DNA from: Undibacterium sp.
GTDB taxonomy: Bacteria > Pseudomonadota > Gammaproteobacteria > Burkholderiales > Burkholderiaceae_D
Length of the DNA stretch: 64,000 bases
Assembly (NCBI RefSeq): GCF_030651495.1
Contig: NZ_JAUSFI010000005.1
Location: 1-64,000 of the forward strand
Direction of reading: 5' to 3'
Shown here: positions 1 to 9,739 of the stretch, piece by piece
How positions within the stretch are numbered: position 1 is the stretch's first letter
Layout of the letters: each line of letters starts with the position of its first letter
Made by a program: the position numbers and the translations under genes
The notes under the pieces: model-generated
Seen by the model: only the letters and a program-made list of their open reading frames with translations
Databases searched by the model: none
Told to the model about the DNA's origin: nothing

Positions 1-62
1 AACACGTCAAGCTTCTTTTGCCGATGTTCTTGCGCAAATAAATCACCCATTTTGAATGTCAT
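1..62 (-). CDS. Partial ORF, N-terminus only, possible transposase start
   Basis: A reading frame starts at an ATG (complement of 60-62), preceded by AGGAAATAGAA, and runs off the left edge. The visible residues are MTFKMGDLFAQEHRQKKLDV. The EHRxxKLD pattern recalls the N-termini of some IS5-group transposases, but 20 residues cannot settle this and no terminal inverted repeat is seen between 63 and 146. Unknown protein with a real-looking start; the transposase idea is a guess. Confidence 0.35.
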   Translation of the reverse strand, partial: MTFKMGDLFAQEHRQKKLDV

Positions 63-146
63 TTCTATTTCCTACCCGCTTGTTTGCAGAAAAATCGCTC
101 TGATTGCTTAGACAGGTGGGTTTTTAGAAGTTCCCTTTTTACATGA

Positions 147-2129
147 TTACTGCGCTTGCTTTAATTGTTCCAAAATAGCCGGATTCTCCAGGGTGGAGAT
201 ATCCTGCGTAATTTCTTCGCCTTTTGCCAGTACGCGCAACAAACGGCGCATGATTTTGCCGGAACGTGTCTTTGGCAAATTGTCACCGAAACGTATTTCT
301 TTCGGTTTGGCGATCGGGCCGATTTCCTTGGCCACCCAGTTGCGCAATTCGGTGGCGATTTGCTTGGCTTCGTCGCCGGTTGGCCGGCTGCGCTTCAATA
401 CCACAAAGGCGCAAATTGACTCACCGGTTGTATCGTCAGGCTTGCCGACCACCGCGGCCTCCGCCACCATAGGGTTGGCAACCAGCGCCGATTCGATTTC
501 CATCGTGCCCATACGGTGACCGGAAACATTCAGCACGTCATCGATACGGCCGGTAATCGTAAAGTAGCCAGTGTCTTTGTTGCGAATGGCACCGTCGCCG
601 GCCAGATAAATCTTGCCGCCGAATTCTTCCGGGAAATAGCTCTTCTTGAAACGCTCATCGTCACCCCAGATGGTGCGTATCATCGAAGGCCATGGACGCT
701 TCACGACCAGAATACCGCCCTGCCCGTTAGGCAAATCCTGGCCGGTTTCATCGACGATCGCCGCCATGATGCCAGGCAAGGCCAAAGTGCAAGAGCCCGG
801 CACCAGCGGTGTCGCGCCCGGCAATGGGGTCATCATATGGCCGCCGGTTTCGGTTTGCCAGAAGGTATCGACCACCGGACATTTTTCGCCGCCGATGTTT
901 TTGTAATACCACATCCAGGCTTCCGGATTGATCGGTTCACCAACCGAGCCGAGCAAGCGCAGCGATGTCAGGTCATACTTGTCCGGGTGGATAGCCGCGT
1001 CGCCGTCGGCGGCCTTGATCAGCGAACGGATTGCCGTAGGCGCGGTATAAAAAATCGTCGCCTTGTGTTTTTGTATCATGTCCCAGAATCGTCCGGCATT
1101 CGGATAGGTAGGGATGCCTTCAAACACGATTTCTGTGGCGCCGACGGCCAGCGGGCCATAGGTAATATAGGTATGGCCGGTAACCCAGCCGATATCGGCG
1201 GTACACCAGAACACGTCTGCCGGCTTGATGTCGAAGGTCCACTTCATGGTCAGGATTGCCCACAGCAGATAGCCGCCGGAAGAATGCTGCACGCCCTTAG
1301 GCTTGCCGGTAGAACCGGAAGTGTACAAAATGAACAGAGGATGCTCGGCGCTGACCCACTCCGGCTCACAGACTGCCGATTGCTTGGCGACCAATTCGTG
1401 CATCCACAGGTCACGCCCTGCTGTCATCGTAATATTGCCGCCGGTGCGCTTGTACACCACGACATTTTTAATTTTTTCGCAATCGCCCAGTGCCAGCGCT
1501 TCATCAACGATAGCTTTCAACGGCAAATGCTTGCCGCCACGCGCCTGCTCATCGGCAGTGATGACCGCGACAGCACCGACGTCGACGATACGTTCTTGCA
1601 AAGATTTTGCCGAAAAGCCACCAAACACCACCGAATGCGTCGCACCGATACGGGCACAGGCTTGCATTGCCACCACACCTTCAACCGACATCGGCATGTA
1701 AATGACCACCCGGTCACCCTTGCCTACGCCCAGCGACTTCAAGCCATTGGCGAACTGGCACACTTTTTGATGCAACTCTGTATAAGTGACTTTAGTGACA
1801 TCACCACCATCGGATTCAAAAATGACGGCAACTTTATCGCCCAAGCCTTTTTGAATATTCACGTCCAGACAGTTATACGAGACATTGAGCAAACCGTCTT
1901 CAAACCATTTGTACAGCGGCGCATCGGACTCATCCAGCGTTTTGCTAAATGGCTTATGCCAATGCAGGTTTTCTCGTGCTAGTTTGGCCCAGAAACCTTC
2001 ATAGTCCTGCTCCGCCTCTGCACATAGGGCGTAATAGGCATCCATGCCAGAAATAGTGGCATCGGCGGCGAAGGCTGCCGGTGGAAGAAAAATACGTGAT
2101 TCTGTTTTAGCGGTGTCGAGGTCTGACAT
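147..2129 (-). CDS. acs: Acetyl-coenzyme A synthetase
   Basis: Activates acetate to acetyl-CoA via acetyl-AMP in the cytoplasm. The 660-residue product has the usual family length. It carries the AMP-binding loop [11 protein letters not shown] (about residue 268), the WWQTE-like segment [10 protein letters not shown], and the C-terminal [11 protein letters not shown] motif (about residue 620), whose lysine is the acetylation-regulated residue in this family. The frame stays open to 2216, but the start at 2129 (MSDLDTAK) is preferred because CTGGAGATAACA lies just upstream and homologues begin there. It is divergent from the fumarase gene across about 320 bp. A long antisense ORF in the same interval is a coding shadow. 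Confidence 0.96.
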   Translation of the reverse strand: MSDLDTAKTESRIFLPPAAFAADATISGMDAYYALCAEAEQDYEGFWAKLARENLHWHKPFSKTLDESDAPLYKWFEDGLLNVSYNCLDVNIQKGLGDKVAVIFESDGGDVTKVTYTELHQKVCQFANGLKSLGVGKGDRVVIYMPMSVEGVVAMQACARIGATHSVVFGGFSAKSLQERIVDVGAVAVITADEQARGGKHLPLKAIVDEALALGDCEKIKNVVVYKRTGGNITMTAGRDLWMHELVAKQSAVCEPEWVSAEHPLFILYTSGSTGKPKGVQHSSGGYLLWAILTMKWTFDIKPADVFWCTADIGWVTGHTYITYGPLAVGATEIVFEGIPTYPNAGRFWDMIQKHKATIFYTAPTAIRSLIKAADGDAAIHPDKYDLTSLRLLGSVGEPINPEAWMWYYKNIGGEKCPVVDTFWQTETGGHMMTPLPGATPLVPGSCTLALPGIMAAIVDETGQDLPNGQGGILVVKRPWPSMIRTIWGDDERFKKSYFPEEFGGKIYLAGDGAIRNKDTGYFTITGRIDDVLNVSGHRMGTMEIESALVANPMVAEAAVVGKPDDTTGESICAFVVLKRSRPTGDEAKQIATELRNWVAKEIGPIAKPKEIRFGDNLPKTRSGKIMRRLLRVLAKGEEITQDISTLENPAILEQLKQAQ

Positions 2130-2451
2130 TGTTATCTCCAGCTTGTTATCGTTTGTTTTGAAATGTTCACACAGATGAAATAGACAGGCATACCATAGCC
2201 GCGGAGACTTACTCAAGCCTTACGATCATACTAGCATTGGCAATAAGACTACAACATGCCGGATTCATTATTTCTATCCTTACGGCAAGCGGAACGTCCG
2301 TGTAAAATGTCGGCATCCTCATTGTTCGAAGCGGAATGCCGGTATTTTTACCAGAAGCAGGCCGTTCCCGATTTATAGCAAATAATTGCATCAGACAGAC
2401 ATTCGCCCTTCCTGCCGCATAAACTTTTTTTACCTAGCCCATAGCCAAATC
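2130..2451. other. Divergent intergenic region acs/fumA
   Basis: This 322-bp stretch between the acs and fumarase starts must hold both promoters. I see no convincing -35/-10 pair, strong palindrome or gene. A 60-codon minus-strand frame inside it has no ribosome site and no recognisable product. Confidence 0.5.
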
Positions 2452-3969
2452 ATGACCATCATCAAACAAGACGATCTGATCGAATCCATCGCTGCCGCTT
2501 TGCAATACATCAGTTACTACCATCCGGCCGACTACATCGCCCATCTGGCGCGTGCGTATGAGGCAGAACAAAGCCCTGCCGCCAAAGACGCGATTGCCCA
2601 AATCCTGACCAATTCACGCATGTGCGCCGAAGGCAAGCGCCCGATTTGCCAGGATACCGGCATCGTCAACGTTTTCCTGAAGATCGGTATGGGCGTGCGC
2701 TTTGAAGGTTTCAGCGGCTCGATCACCGATGCCGTCAACGAAGGTGTGCGCCAGGGTTATAACAATCCCGACAATGTGTTGCGCGCGTCCATCGTGGCTG
2801 ACCCTTTGTTTGAGCGCAAGAACACCAAAGACAATACGCCAGCGGTGGTACATATGGAACTGGTGCCAGGCAATACGGTCGACGTGCAAGTCGCAGCCAA
2901 AGGCGGCGGCTCGGAAAACAAGACTAAATTCGTCATGCTCAACCCTTCCGACTCCTTAATCGACTGGGTCATGAAAACTGTCCCAACCATGGGTGCAGGC
3001 TGGTGCCCGCCAGGCATGCTCGGCATCGGCATCGGCGGTACGGCAGAAAAAGCCATGCTGATGGCAAAAGAATCGCTGATGCAAGACATCAACATGTACG
3101 AGCTAAAACAGCGCGGCCCGCAAAACAAGACCGAAGAACTGCGCATAGAACTGTGCGACAAGATCAATGCCCTCGGTATCGGCGCGCAAGGCCTGGGCGG
3201 CTTGACCACGGTACTCGACGTCAAGATCAACATGTACCCGACCCATGCCGCCTCCAAGCCAGTCGCCATGATCCCGAACTGCGCCGCCACGCGCCACGGC
3301 CACTTTGTCCTCGACGGTTCTGGCCCGGTCTACATGACGCCGCCATCCCTGTCCAGCTGGCCCGACGTGCACTGGGTTGCCGACACCGAAAAATCCAAGC
3401 GCATCGACCTCAATACCTTAACTAAAGCCGAAGTCGCCTCCTGGACCCCAGGCCAGACTTTGCTGCTAAACGGCAAAATGCTGACCGGCCGCGATGCCGC
3501 ACACAAGCGTATCCAGGACATGCTGGCCAAGGGCGAATCCTTGCCGGTCGATTTCACCAACCGCGTGATCTACTACGTCGGCCCGGTTGATCCGGTACGC
3601 GACGAAGCGGTCGGCCCGGCTGGCCCGACGACGGCAACCCGTATGGATAGCTTCACCGACATGATGCTGGAACAAACCGGCCTGATCTCGATGATAGGCA
3701 AGGCCGAACGCGGCCCGGTAGCGATTGCCTCGATCAAAAAACACGGCTCGGCTTACCTGATGGCCGTCGGCGGTGCCGCGTATCTGGTCTCCAAAGCCAT
3801 CAAAACCGCCAAGGTAGTCGGTTTTGCCGATCTGGGTATGGAAGCGATCTACGAGTTTGATGTCGTCGATATGCCAGTCACGGTAGCGGTCGATTCACAA
3901 GGCACCTCGGTGCACAATACCGGACCGAAAGAATGGCAGGCAAAGATAGGAATTATTCCTGTTGCCTGA
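2452..3969 (+). CDS. fumA: Class I fumarate hydratase (Fe-S, single chain)
   Basis: Interconverts fumarate and malate in the TCA cycle with an oxygen-sensitive [4Fe-4S] cluster. The 505-residue protein has the fused alpha-beta architecture of class I fumarases. Visible family segments are KRPICQDTG (Cys about 66), KGGGSENKTKF, GIGIGGTAEKAMLMAKE, IPNCAATRHGHF (Cys about 277) and the beta-domain stretch GPAGPTTATRMD. The start at 2452 (MTIIKQDD) is chosen over an in-frame upstream ATG at 2386 because homologues begin there. Its stop lies inside the start region of the glutamate racemase gene, so the two are probably co-transcribed. Confidence 0.95.
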   Translation: MTIIKQDDLIESIAAALQYISYYHPADYIAHLARAYEAEQSPAAKDAIAQILTNSRMCAEGKRPICQDTGIVNVFLKIGMGVRFEGFSGSITDAVNEGVRQGYNNPDNVLRASIVADPLFERKNTKDNTPAVVHMELVPGNTVDVQVAAKGGGSENKTKFVMLNPSDSLIDWVMKTVPTMGAGWCPPGMLGIGIGGTAEKAMLMAKESLMQDINMYELKQRGPQNKTEELRIELCDKINALGIGAQGLGGLTTVLDVKINMYPTHAASKPVAMIPNCAATRHGHFVLDGSGPVYMTPPSLSSWPDVHWVADTEKSKRIDLNTLTKAEVASWTPGQTLLLNGKMLTGRDAAHKRIQDMLAKGESLPVDFTNRVIYYVGPVDPVRDEAVGPAGPTTATRMDSFTDMMLEQTGLISMIGKAERGPVAIASIKKHGSAYLMAVGGAAYLVSKAIKTAKVVGFADLGMEAIYEFDVVDMPVTVAVDSQGTSVHNTGPKEWQAKIGIIPVA

Positions 3970-4819
3970 TCAAATCGTCTTAGCCAAGCACGCCGGCAGC
4001 GACTGCGCTGTCGGCGTGTTTGATTCTGGCGTCGGCGGCCTGTCGGTGCTACAACATATCCGCCAGCGCCTACCTAACGAAGCGCTGATCTACTTTGCCG
4101 ACTCCGGTTTTGCGCCCTACGGCGACAAATCGGATGAAGCCATCATCGAGCGCAGTCTGGCGGTGGCCGAATTTTTGCTGCAACACCAGATCAAGGCACT
4201 GGTCATCGCCTGCAATACCGCGACCGCCGCCGCCGTAGCGACGTTACGCCTGCGCTACCCCGAACTCATCATCGTCGGCATAGAACCCGGCCTGAAACCG
4301 GCGGCACTGCACAGCAAAGCAAAAGTGGTCGGCGTGCTGGCGACCAAGAGCACCTTACACAGCCAAAAATTCAAGCAGCTACGCGATCAGCTCAGTGCAG
4401 AAACCGGCGTGCAATTTGTCTTGCAAGCCTGTGTCGGCCTGGTCAACCAGATAGAAAAAGCCGAACTGCATTCGGCCGACACCCTGCAACTGGTGCGCCG
4501 CTATGTCGCGCCGCTCATGACGCAAGGTGCCGATACGCTGGTGCTGGGCTGTACCCATTACCCTTTCGTCGCCGACCTGATACGCCAGGTAGTGGCCGAG
4601 AACCACCCCGACCCCGACTCGGTGCGCCTGATAGACACCGGCGAAGCGGTCGCCCGCCGCCTGCAAAAACTGCTCGAGCAGCAAGGCTTGCTAAACACCC
4701 GGCACAGCACCGAAGTGCTACGCGCCTGCACCACCGGCAGCCCCGCCAGCTTGGCCCATGCGCTACTGCACATGCTAGCCTTGCGCGAAGACCAATACCT
4801 GGTATCGGCACTGGTATAA
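3962..4819 (+). CDS. murI: Glutamate racemase
   Basis: Makes D-glutamate for peptidoglycan. The 285-residue sequence has FDSGVGGLSVL near the N-terminus, the first catalytic cysteine in ACNTATAAA (about residue 84) and the second in GCTHYPF (about residue 197), so both acid/base cysteines are intact. No ATG or GTG lies far enough upstream of FDSGVGG, so the start is a TTG at 3962, eight bases inside the fumarase gene, with AGGAATTATTCC upstream. Translation is probably coupled to the fumarase gene. Confidence 0.94.
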   Translation: MPDQIVLAKHAGSDCAVGVFDSGVGGLSVLQHIRQRLPNEALIYFADSGFAPYGDKSDEAIIERSLAVAEFLLQHQIKALVIACNTATAAAVATLRLRYPELIIVGIEPGLKPAALHSKAKVVGVLATKSTLHSQKFKQLRDQLSAETGVQFVLQACVGLVNQIEKAELHSADTLQLVRRYVAPLMTQGADTLVLGCTHYPFVADLIRQVVAENHPDPDSVRLIDTGEAVARRLQKLLEQQGLLNTRHSTEVLRACTTGSPASLAHALLHMLALREDQYLVSALV

Positions 4820-4869
4820 GACCAGCGCCGGCACATCCGCCCGGCGTTATCGATTTTCAAAAAGCACCT

Positions 4870-4944
4870 GCCCGGACGCGCATATCCCATGCGCCTTTTC
4901 AAGGCATCGGCCTGGAAACCCGCATGGGATATGCGTGTTGGGCT
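4870..4944. repeat. Dispersed palindromic element, copy 1
   Basis: Inverted arms CATATCCCATGCG and CGCATGGGATATG flank a loop of about 29 nt, and outer GCCC.../...GGGC bases extend the stem. Matching copies lie at 9344, 24904 and 49968. This copy sits downstream of murI and is not followed by a T-run, so a REP/BIME-like element is more likely than a terminator. Confidence 0.75.
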
Positions 4945-5165
4945 TGCATGATGGCGGAATTCATACATCAGAGCTAGCAATTCAAAAACGACGCAGCCTG
5001 TCTGCGGGGGCTTGCCAAGGCCCGTATGCCAAGACCAGTGGGGGCGTGCTGCGAGACTTGTATTTTTCATACTATCAAATAGAGATATCTGCTTATACTG
5101 CGAGGGAAATTTGAGCCATCGTCTTGATAGTACCCACTCTTTGCCTTTCACAGTATCTGGAAAAA

Positions 5166-6005
5166 ATGAAAAAATCCGCCCTACTCGCCCTGCTGTTCAG
5201 CGCCTTGCTGGGTGCTGAATCGAGCGCTGAATCGAACCCGCAAGTTAGTCCACCAAGCGCTGAAATGCCCCTTGCGGCTAGCGCTGATGCTGGGTCTGAG
5301 ACCGTTTCTGAGGCTGTTGCTGAAGTGGAGGTCAGCAGTACCAAAAACCCCGACTGGAAGCGCTATCGGGTCATGCTCAAGGGGCTCGATGCGTTTGACA
5401 GACATCATGCACTGGCGCCGCAAGCGGAGCAGAAATTTATCCTGAAGCCGCGCAAGGCGGAGGTGTCGATCAAGGGCGTGGTCTTGCGGCTGGCCAGCGA
5501 TGACAGCTCGCGTCCGATTGCGCTGGCGGAAGATGGCACGTTTGCCTTGCCGAGAGATGCGCAGGCGGCGCAAGCCGATGCCGAACTGATGATCAACCGC
5601 AAGAAGGAGCTGTTTCGCTGGTGGCCTTACATCCGTAGCCCGCAGCTTGCTGCCAATCAACGGCGGCTCGGTGATTTGCGGCTGGAGTGCGAGATGTTTT
5701 GGGCGATTTACTATGATGACTTGCCGTTCCTGGCGCGCAATTTTGTCCGTACGCTGGGCGGGCCTTGCACCTCAAAAAATGTCAGCCTGAGTTTTCCGGC
5801 TGATTTTTCTGGCTTGCGCAGCGCTACGCTGAGACAAGGGGCGCGTAGCCAGGTGCTGGTGCTGGAGCCGAATCAAGCCGGCTTTTCGGCTCCGCTATAC
5901 GACCAGAGCTTGAGTGACGATGCCATCATTGAGCTGGAGTATGACGATAATCTTGCCGTGAAAAAAACTAACTATAGCGGTTTGTCGGTGGGCATCAGCT
6001 TTTAG
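5166..6005 (+). CDS. Secreted protein of unknown function
   Basis: The 279-residue product starts MKKSALLALLFSALLGAESSA, a clear signal peptide, so it is exported. An Ala/Ser/Glu-rich low-complexity stretch (to about residue 58) leads into a globular part with KRYRVMLKGLDAFDRHHALAP, many Trp/Arg residues and a late cysteine pair. I do not recognise the family. The start at 5166 is taken over an upstream in-frame ATG at 5124 because the signal peptide begins there and CTGGAAAAA precedes it. It stands alone: murI ends about 350 bp upstream and the next gene starts 250 bp downstream. Confidence 0.75.
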   Translation: MKKSALLALLFSALLGAESSAESNPQVSPPSAEMPLAASADAGSETVSEAVAEVEVSSTKNPDWKRYRVMLKGLDAFDRHHALAPQAEQKFILKPRKAEVSIKGVVLRLASDDSSRPIALAEDGTFALPRDAQAAQADAELMINRKKELFRWWPYIRSPQLAANQRRLGDLRLECEMFWAIYYDDLPFLARNFVRTLGGPCTSKNVSLSFPADFSGLRSATLRQGARSQVLVLEPNQAGFSAPLYDQSLSDDAIIELEYDDNLAVKKTNYSGLSVGISF

Positions 6006-6255
6006 ATCAATGAAAAACGGGCAAATCCTATCCTCCGCGCACGACTACAAAGCCGAGCATGCCGGCATGAAAAAACTAAACTCATCATCTTGTCAAACCT
6101 CATAGCTATCCCCAAATGAGCCTACATAAGTTGGTTCAGCACCCGTGCTGAAGCTAGCTTAACCATACAGCCGAATTCGCCGCAGCCCAGTCATCTTGCT
6201 TGCGGCGAGCTTGGCAATCCGAATCGCACAGTCCCATTTGCCACGAAAGAAATAC

Positions 6256-6894
6256 ATGTCTGATCTGATTCAAAAGCTTCAATGGCGTTACGCCACCAAA
6301 AAGATGAACCCTGCGAAAGTGGTTCCTCAAGAAAAAATCGACCGTATTATCGAAGCCGTACGTCTGACTGCCACTTCCAGCGGCCTGCAGCCTTACGAAC
6401 TTTTCGTGATCACCAATAAAGATGTTCGTGCGAAGATCAAGCCGGTCGCCTGGAATCAAGAACAGATCACCGATGGCTCCCATCTGCTGGTGTTTGCCGC
6501 ATGGGACAACTACACGGTAGAGCGCATCAATATGATGTTTGATCTCACCAATGAAGAGCGCGGGTTTAAAAACGAAGGATGGGAAAATTATCGTCAGATG
6601 CTGCTGAGTAACTATCCGGCACGCGATGCAGAAGTGAACTATCAACACGCCGCCAGACAAGCCTATATCGGCGTAGGAAGCGCATTGATTGCGGCCTCCT
6701 ATGAAGAAGTTGATAGCACACCGATGGAAGGTTTTGATCCGGCTGCCGTCGATGAGATCTTGGGCCTGAAAGCGCTCGGGCTGCGCAGCGTGGTCATCAT
6801 GCCTTTGGGTTATCGGGAAGAAGACCAGGATTGGTTAGCCAAGCTCAAGAAGGTTCGTCGCCCGCATGCTAAGTTTGTCACCGAAATCAAGTAA
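6256..6894 (+). CDS. NAD(P)H-dependent nitroreductase-family oxidoreductase
   Basis: Cytoplasmic FMN enzyme of the nitroreductase fold (NfsB-like). The 212-residue length is typical. Visible signatures are the N-terminal QWRYATKKMNPAKVV segment, VRLTATSSGLQPYELFVI (FMN phosphate binding), and the C-terminal GLRSVVIMPLGYREEDQDWLAKLKKVRRP, matching the LGY/KxR motif of the family. The start at 6256 (MSDLIQKL) has CGAAAGAAATAC upstream; the frame extends 20 codons further without support. A Rho-independent terminator follows 55 bp after the stop, so it is a single-gene unit. The physiological substrate cannot be read from sequence. Confidence 0.9.
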   Translation: MSDLIQKLQWRYATKKMNPAKVVPQEKIDRIIEAVRLTATSSGLQPYELFVITNKDVRAKIKPVAWNQEQITDGSHLLVFAAWDNYTVERINMMFDLTNEERGFKNEGWENYRQMLLSNYPARDAEVNYQHAARQAYIGVGSALIAASYEEVDSTPMEGFDPAAVDEILGLKALGLRSVVIMPLGYREEDQDWLAKLKKVRRPHAKFVTEIK

Positions 6895-6948
6895 TACCGG
6901 CGATCAGCGATAAGCTGTACTAGCGAGGTCGCGAAAAGACCTAGACAG

Positions 6949-6980
6949 AAAAAAGGACGGCGCGTTGCCGTCCTTTTTTT
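6949..6980 (+). terminator. Rho-independent terminator after nitroreductase gene
   Basis: GGACGGC (6955-6961) pairs with GCCGTCC (6967-6973) across a 5-nt loop and runs into seven T residues. Flanking A5/T5 extends the stem. Confidence 0.9.
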
Positions 6981-7068
6981 GTCACTCTCCCCTGCACATC
7001 TCCCTGCACCTGCGCTGTTACGCAACCATCAAAGGTGCATGAGTTCAGGCCGTAGCCGCCACCGCTCG

Positions 7069-7884
7069 TCAACTGCGCGGCGTCATTTCAAACAAATTCA
7101 TGGTGTAACCGCGCATGATGCTGCTGAAGAAATTTTTCAGTAAAAACAGCGAGAAGTCTTGCTGCAAAATCTGCAGTGTCTCGCTCAGTATCGAATTGCC
7201 CTCAACATGCCGGTATCCGGCACGCTTAAAAATATCGGTCGGATCATCGGGAAAAAACTGAAATTTTGCCCCCAGTTTTTCTATTCTGTCGGTCAACTCT
7301 TGTCCTTGCGTTTCAATAAAATACTTCGTCATCAAATCGCATATCAGACTATGTTGCGGATAAGCCGTTATCAAGGCTTGCAAGGTTTGCGCAATTTGAT
7401 CCTCGCTCAAGTAACCAAACACGCCCTCCATCACCAAGATGACCGGCGCGCCATCTTCGTTTAAAGGTAATTTACTCGCCAGCGTTTCTTGCGAAAAATC
7501 GATCGCAATCCGAGTCAGCGAGTTAGGACAGGTGGATTCTGGCAAACAGTGATTTTTATGCCCGATCACCTGTGGCTCGTCAATCTCGAACCAGACGCCG
7601 TCACTGAGGCGGAATGCACGCGCATCAAAACCGGCTCCGAGCAGTATCACTTTGGTCTTGGGCTGTTGCGCCAAACGTGTACGCAAAAATTCATCCATCA
7701 TGCGATGCCGCACCGCAATAATTTGATTGGGCCGGGCGTCTGCCTTCAGGCTATCGAAGATGGCATTGCCATGCGGCGTCATGAACAGATGGGCAAAATC
7801 ATCGCCGCATAAAGGCTGGGCCTCTTGCGCGTCTTGCACCCTAATTCCGCAGGTATAAAAAGCGGTGTCTGAAATAGGATTCAT
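7069..7884 (-). CDS. SAM-dependent methyltransferase, LCMT/TIGR00027-like
   Basis: The 271-residue class I methyltransferase has the leucine carboxyl methyltransferase (LCMT/Ppm1) layout: VILLGAGFDARAFRL (SAM-binding GxG), WFEIDEPQVIGHK (acidic loop) and PVILVMEGVFGYL (motif IV). Its substrate is unknown. The frame stays open to 7917, but the extra 11 codons coincide with the terminator hairpin of the upstream aminotransferase gene, so the start is placed at 7884 (MNPISDTAF) with CGAAGACC upstream. Confidence 0.85.
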   Translation of the reverse strand: MNPISDTAFYTCGIRVQDAQEAQPLCGDDFAHLFMTPHGNAIFDSLKADARPNQIIAVRHRMMDEFLRTRLAQQPKTKVILLGAGFDARAFRLSDGVWFEIDEPQVIGHKNHCLPESTCPNSLTRIAIDFSQETLASKLPLNEDGAPVILVMEGVFGYLSEDQIAQTLQALITAYPQHSLICDLMTKYFIETQGQELTDRIEKLGAKFQFFPDDPTDIFKRAGYRHVEGNSILSETLQILQQDFSLFLLKNFFSSIMRGYTMNLFEMTPRS

Positions 7885-7897
7885 GGTCTTCGGTAGT

Positions 7898-7943
7898 AAA
7901 AAGGGTCGGTACGACATAAAGATCGGTGACGCCGACCCTTTAA
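7898..7943 (-). terminator. Rho-independent terminator of the aminotransferase gene
   Basis: AAAGGGTCGG (7900-7909) pairs perfectly with CCGACCCTTT (7932-7941). Read on the minus strand, the hairpin follows the aminotransferase stop at 7968 by about 26 nt and ends in a T5 run. An 11-bp direct repeat (ACACTACAACT, two copies plus) lies between stop and hairpin. Confidence 0.85.
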
Positions 7944-7967
7944 CACTACAACTACACTACAACTACA

Positions 7968-9161
7968 CTATGCCAGCACTGCCGCAATCGCCGTTGCCGT
8001 CGCTTCGACATTGCCGGTATTCAAGCCAGCCACACACATGCGGCCGGAGCGCACCAGATACACGCCAAACTCTTCTTTCAGTCGATCGCATTGTTCTGCC
8101 GTCAACCCAGTATAGCTAAACATGCCGCGCTGAGTCAGGAAATAGCTAAAATCTTTGCCTGGCAACTTGGCGCTGAGTACGTCGTGCAGTTTTTTACGCA
8201 TCGCTTGTATCCGCTCACGCATGGCGACCACTTCGGCTTCCCACTGCAGGCGCAATTCCGGATCGGTCAAGACGCGTGCCACGATCTGGCCGCCATGCAG
8301 GGGCGGATTGGAATAGTTACGACGGATATTCGCCTTCAACTGGCCCAGTACATTCACGGCTTGCGCCGCGTCCGGGCAGACTACGCTTAATGCACCACAA
8401 CGTTCACCATACAGGCTCATGCTCTTCGAGAATGAATTGGCAACAAAGAAGCTCAGGCCGGCATCACCCAGCAAACGGACCGCAAACGCATCTTCTTGTA
8501 TGCCATCGCCATATCCCTGATACGCGATATCGAGAAAAGCAATCAGTTCACGCTCTTGCAGAACCGGTACCAAGGCTTGCCACTGGGCGTGCGTCAAATC
8601 GACACCGGTCGGGTTGTGGCAACAGGCATGCAGCAGCACGATGCTTTTCTTTTCGGCCAGCTTCAAGGCGGCCAGCATGGCATCAAAGCACAAACCGCCT
8701 GTAGCGGCATCATAGTAAGGATAGGTTTTGACTGTCAGGCCTGCGCCTTCAAACACGGCGCGGTGATTATCCCAGCTCGGGTCGCTGATCAGCATGGTGC
8801 TGGTCGGGAAATAACGTTTGATAAAATCGCCGCCGACTTTCAGGGCGCCGCTGGAACCCACGGTTTGGATCGTGACGACACGCCCCGCCTTGACCGCGGC
8901 ATGCTCGGCACCAAATAACAAATGCTGAACGGCGGTACGGAAATTCGCCGCGCCTTCCATCGGCAAATAAGGTCTGGCACCGGCTTCTGCCACCACTTTC
9001 AACTCCGCTGCGCGTACCGATGGCAGCATCGGGATCTTGCCGGCATCGTCAAAATAAATCCCGATAGAAAGATTGATTTTGTTAGTGCGTGGATCTTTGC
9101 CAAATGCTTCATTCAAAGAAAGGATAGGATCGCCAGCGTAGGCTTCGACGTGTTGAAACAT
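7968..9161 (-). CDS. Aromatic/aspartate aminotransferase (class I, PLP)
   Basis: The 397-residue PLP-dependent class I aminotransferase transfers amino groups between aspartate or aromatic amino acids and 2-oxoglutarate. Key segments: NLSIGIYFDDAGKIP, YLPMEGAANFRTAVQHLLFG, HACCHNPTGVDLT, FLDIAYQGYGDG and the PLP lysine in NSFSKSMSLYGERCGAL, then RRNYSNPPLHGGQ. This is the TyrB/AspC subgroup; the sequence alone does not decide substrate preference. The start has CTGGAGTTCTTACC upstream. It is transcribed alone towards the methyltransferase gene, with a terminator between. Confidence 0.93.
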   Translation of the reverse strand: MFQHVEAYAGDPILSLNEAFGKDPRTNKINLSIGIYFDDAGKIPMLPSVRAAELKVVAEAGARPYLPMEGAANFRTAVQHLLFGAEHAAVKAGRVVTIQTVGSSGALKVGGDFIKRYFPTSTMLISDPSWDNHRAVFEGAGLTVKTYPYYDAATGGLCFDAMLAALKLAEKKSIVLLHACCHNPTGVDLTHAQWQALVPVLQERELIAFLDIAYQGYGDGIQEDAFAVRLLGDAGLSFFVANSFSKSMSLYGERCGALSVVCPDAAQAVNVLGQLKANIRRNYSNPPLHGGQIVARVLTDPELRLQWEAEVVAMRERIQAMRKKLHDVLSAKLPGKDFSYFLTQRGMFSYTGLTAEQCDRLKEEFGVYLVRSGRMCVAGLNTGNVEATATAIAAVLA

Positions 9162-9343
9162 GGTAAGAACTCCAGAATAAAAAGCGGGTCATCAATGGAT
9201 AATGGATGGCTGTTCTGAGTGAAATCGAGCGTAAGAACCGGGCACTCAGCATCAGAGCGCTATTTTGCCACATTAGTCAGACCTGCCGCCGCGCGCGATG
9301 AGTAAAGTTTTGGCAAGCAAGGGATTGAAAACTTCATAATGAG

Positions 9344-9420
9344 CAGGCCCAGCGCGCATATTCCATGCGCCTTTCAGGCCGGATAGGCTGAAAACCCGCA
9401 TGGAATATGCGCGCTGGCAG
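9344..9420. repeat. Dispersed palindromic element, copy 2 (best conserved)
   Basis: Perfect 21-bp inverted arms at 9349-9369 and 9397-9417 contain GCATATTCCATGCG and its complement. The 27-nt loop itself contains TTTCAG/CTGAAA, giving a second inner stem. It lies upstream of the aminotransferase start and belongs to no gene. Confidence 0.85.
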
Positions 9421-9640
9421 GGGTGCCGTTAATTGATGGAGGTAAAACTAGATGCGCGTCGCAAGGTCCATCGCCCGGTGATGAATCATCGCGCCATTCA
9501 CTGCCAGCCACAGAATTGCGCATTCAAAAAATACGCAGCTTAAAAAAATATTGGACGTCAACTCTGCAAGTTAAAAAAGACAATCTTGAAAATGACAGGT
9601 TAACGATATTTGTAACAAAATATTTCTTAATGGCAGCAAT

Positions 9641-9739
9641 TTAATTGTCCGATTAATTGTCCGAGTAATTGTCCGATTTATTGCGTCATCCTTCATTTAC
9701 TGCATTTACTGTCTTGGCCAGTATCCACTGTATCCACTA
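9641..9739. repeat. Cluster of three short tandem repeats
   Basis: Three different perfect or near-perfect repeats follow each other: TTAATTGTCCGA three times with a fourth decayed unit (9641-9683), CATTTACTG twice (9693-9710) and TATCCACTG/TATCCACTA (9722-9739). Confidence 0.7.

Noticed and set aside
1-62. A complete insertion sequence at the left edge
   Set aside because: Only 20 residues are visible and no terminal inverted repeat or target duplication is found, so only a partial ORF is reported.
516-1982. A 488-codon ORF on the strand opposite acs
   Set aside because: It lies entirely antisense to a clearly identified enzyme gene, is rich in Arg/His as typical shadow frames in this base composition are, and has no ribosome site or recognisable domain.
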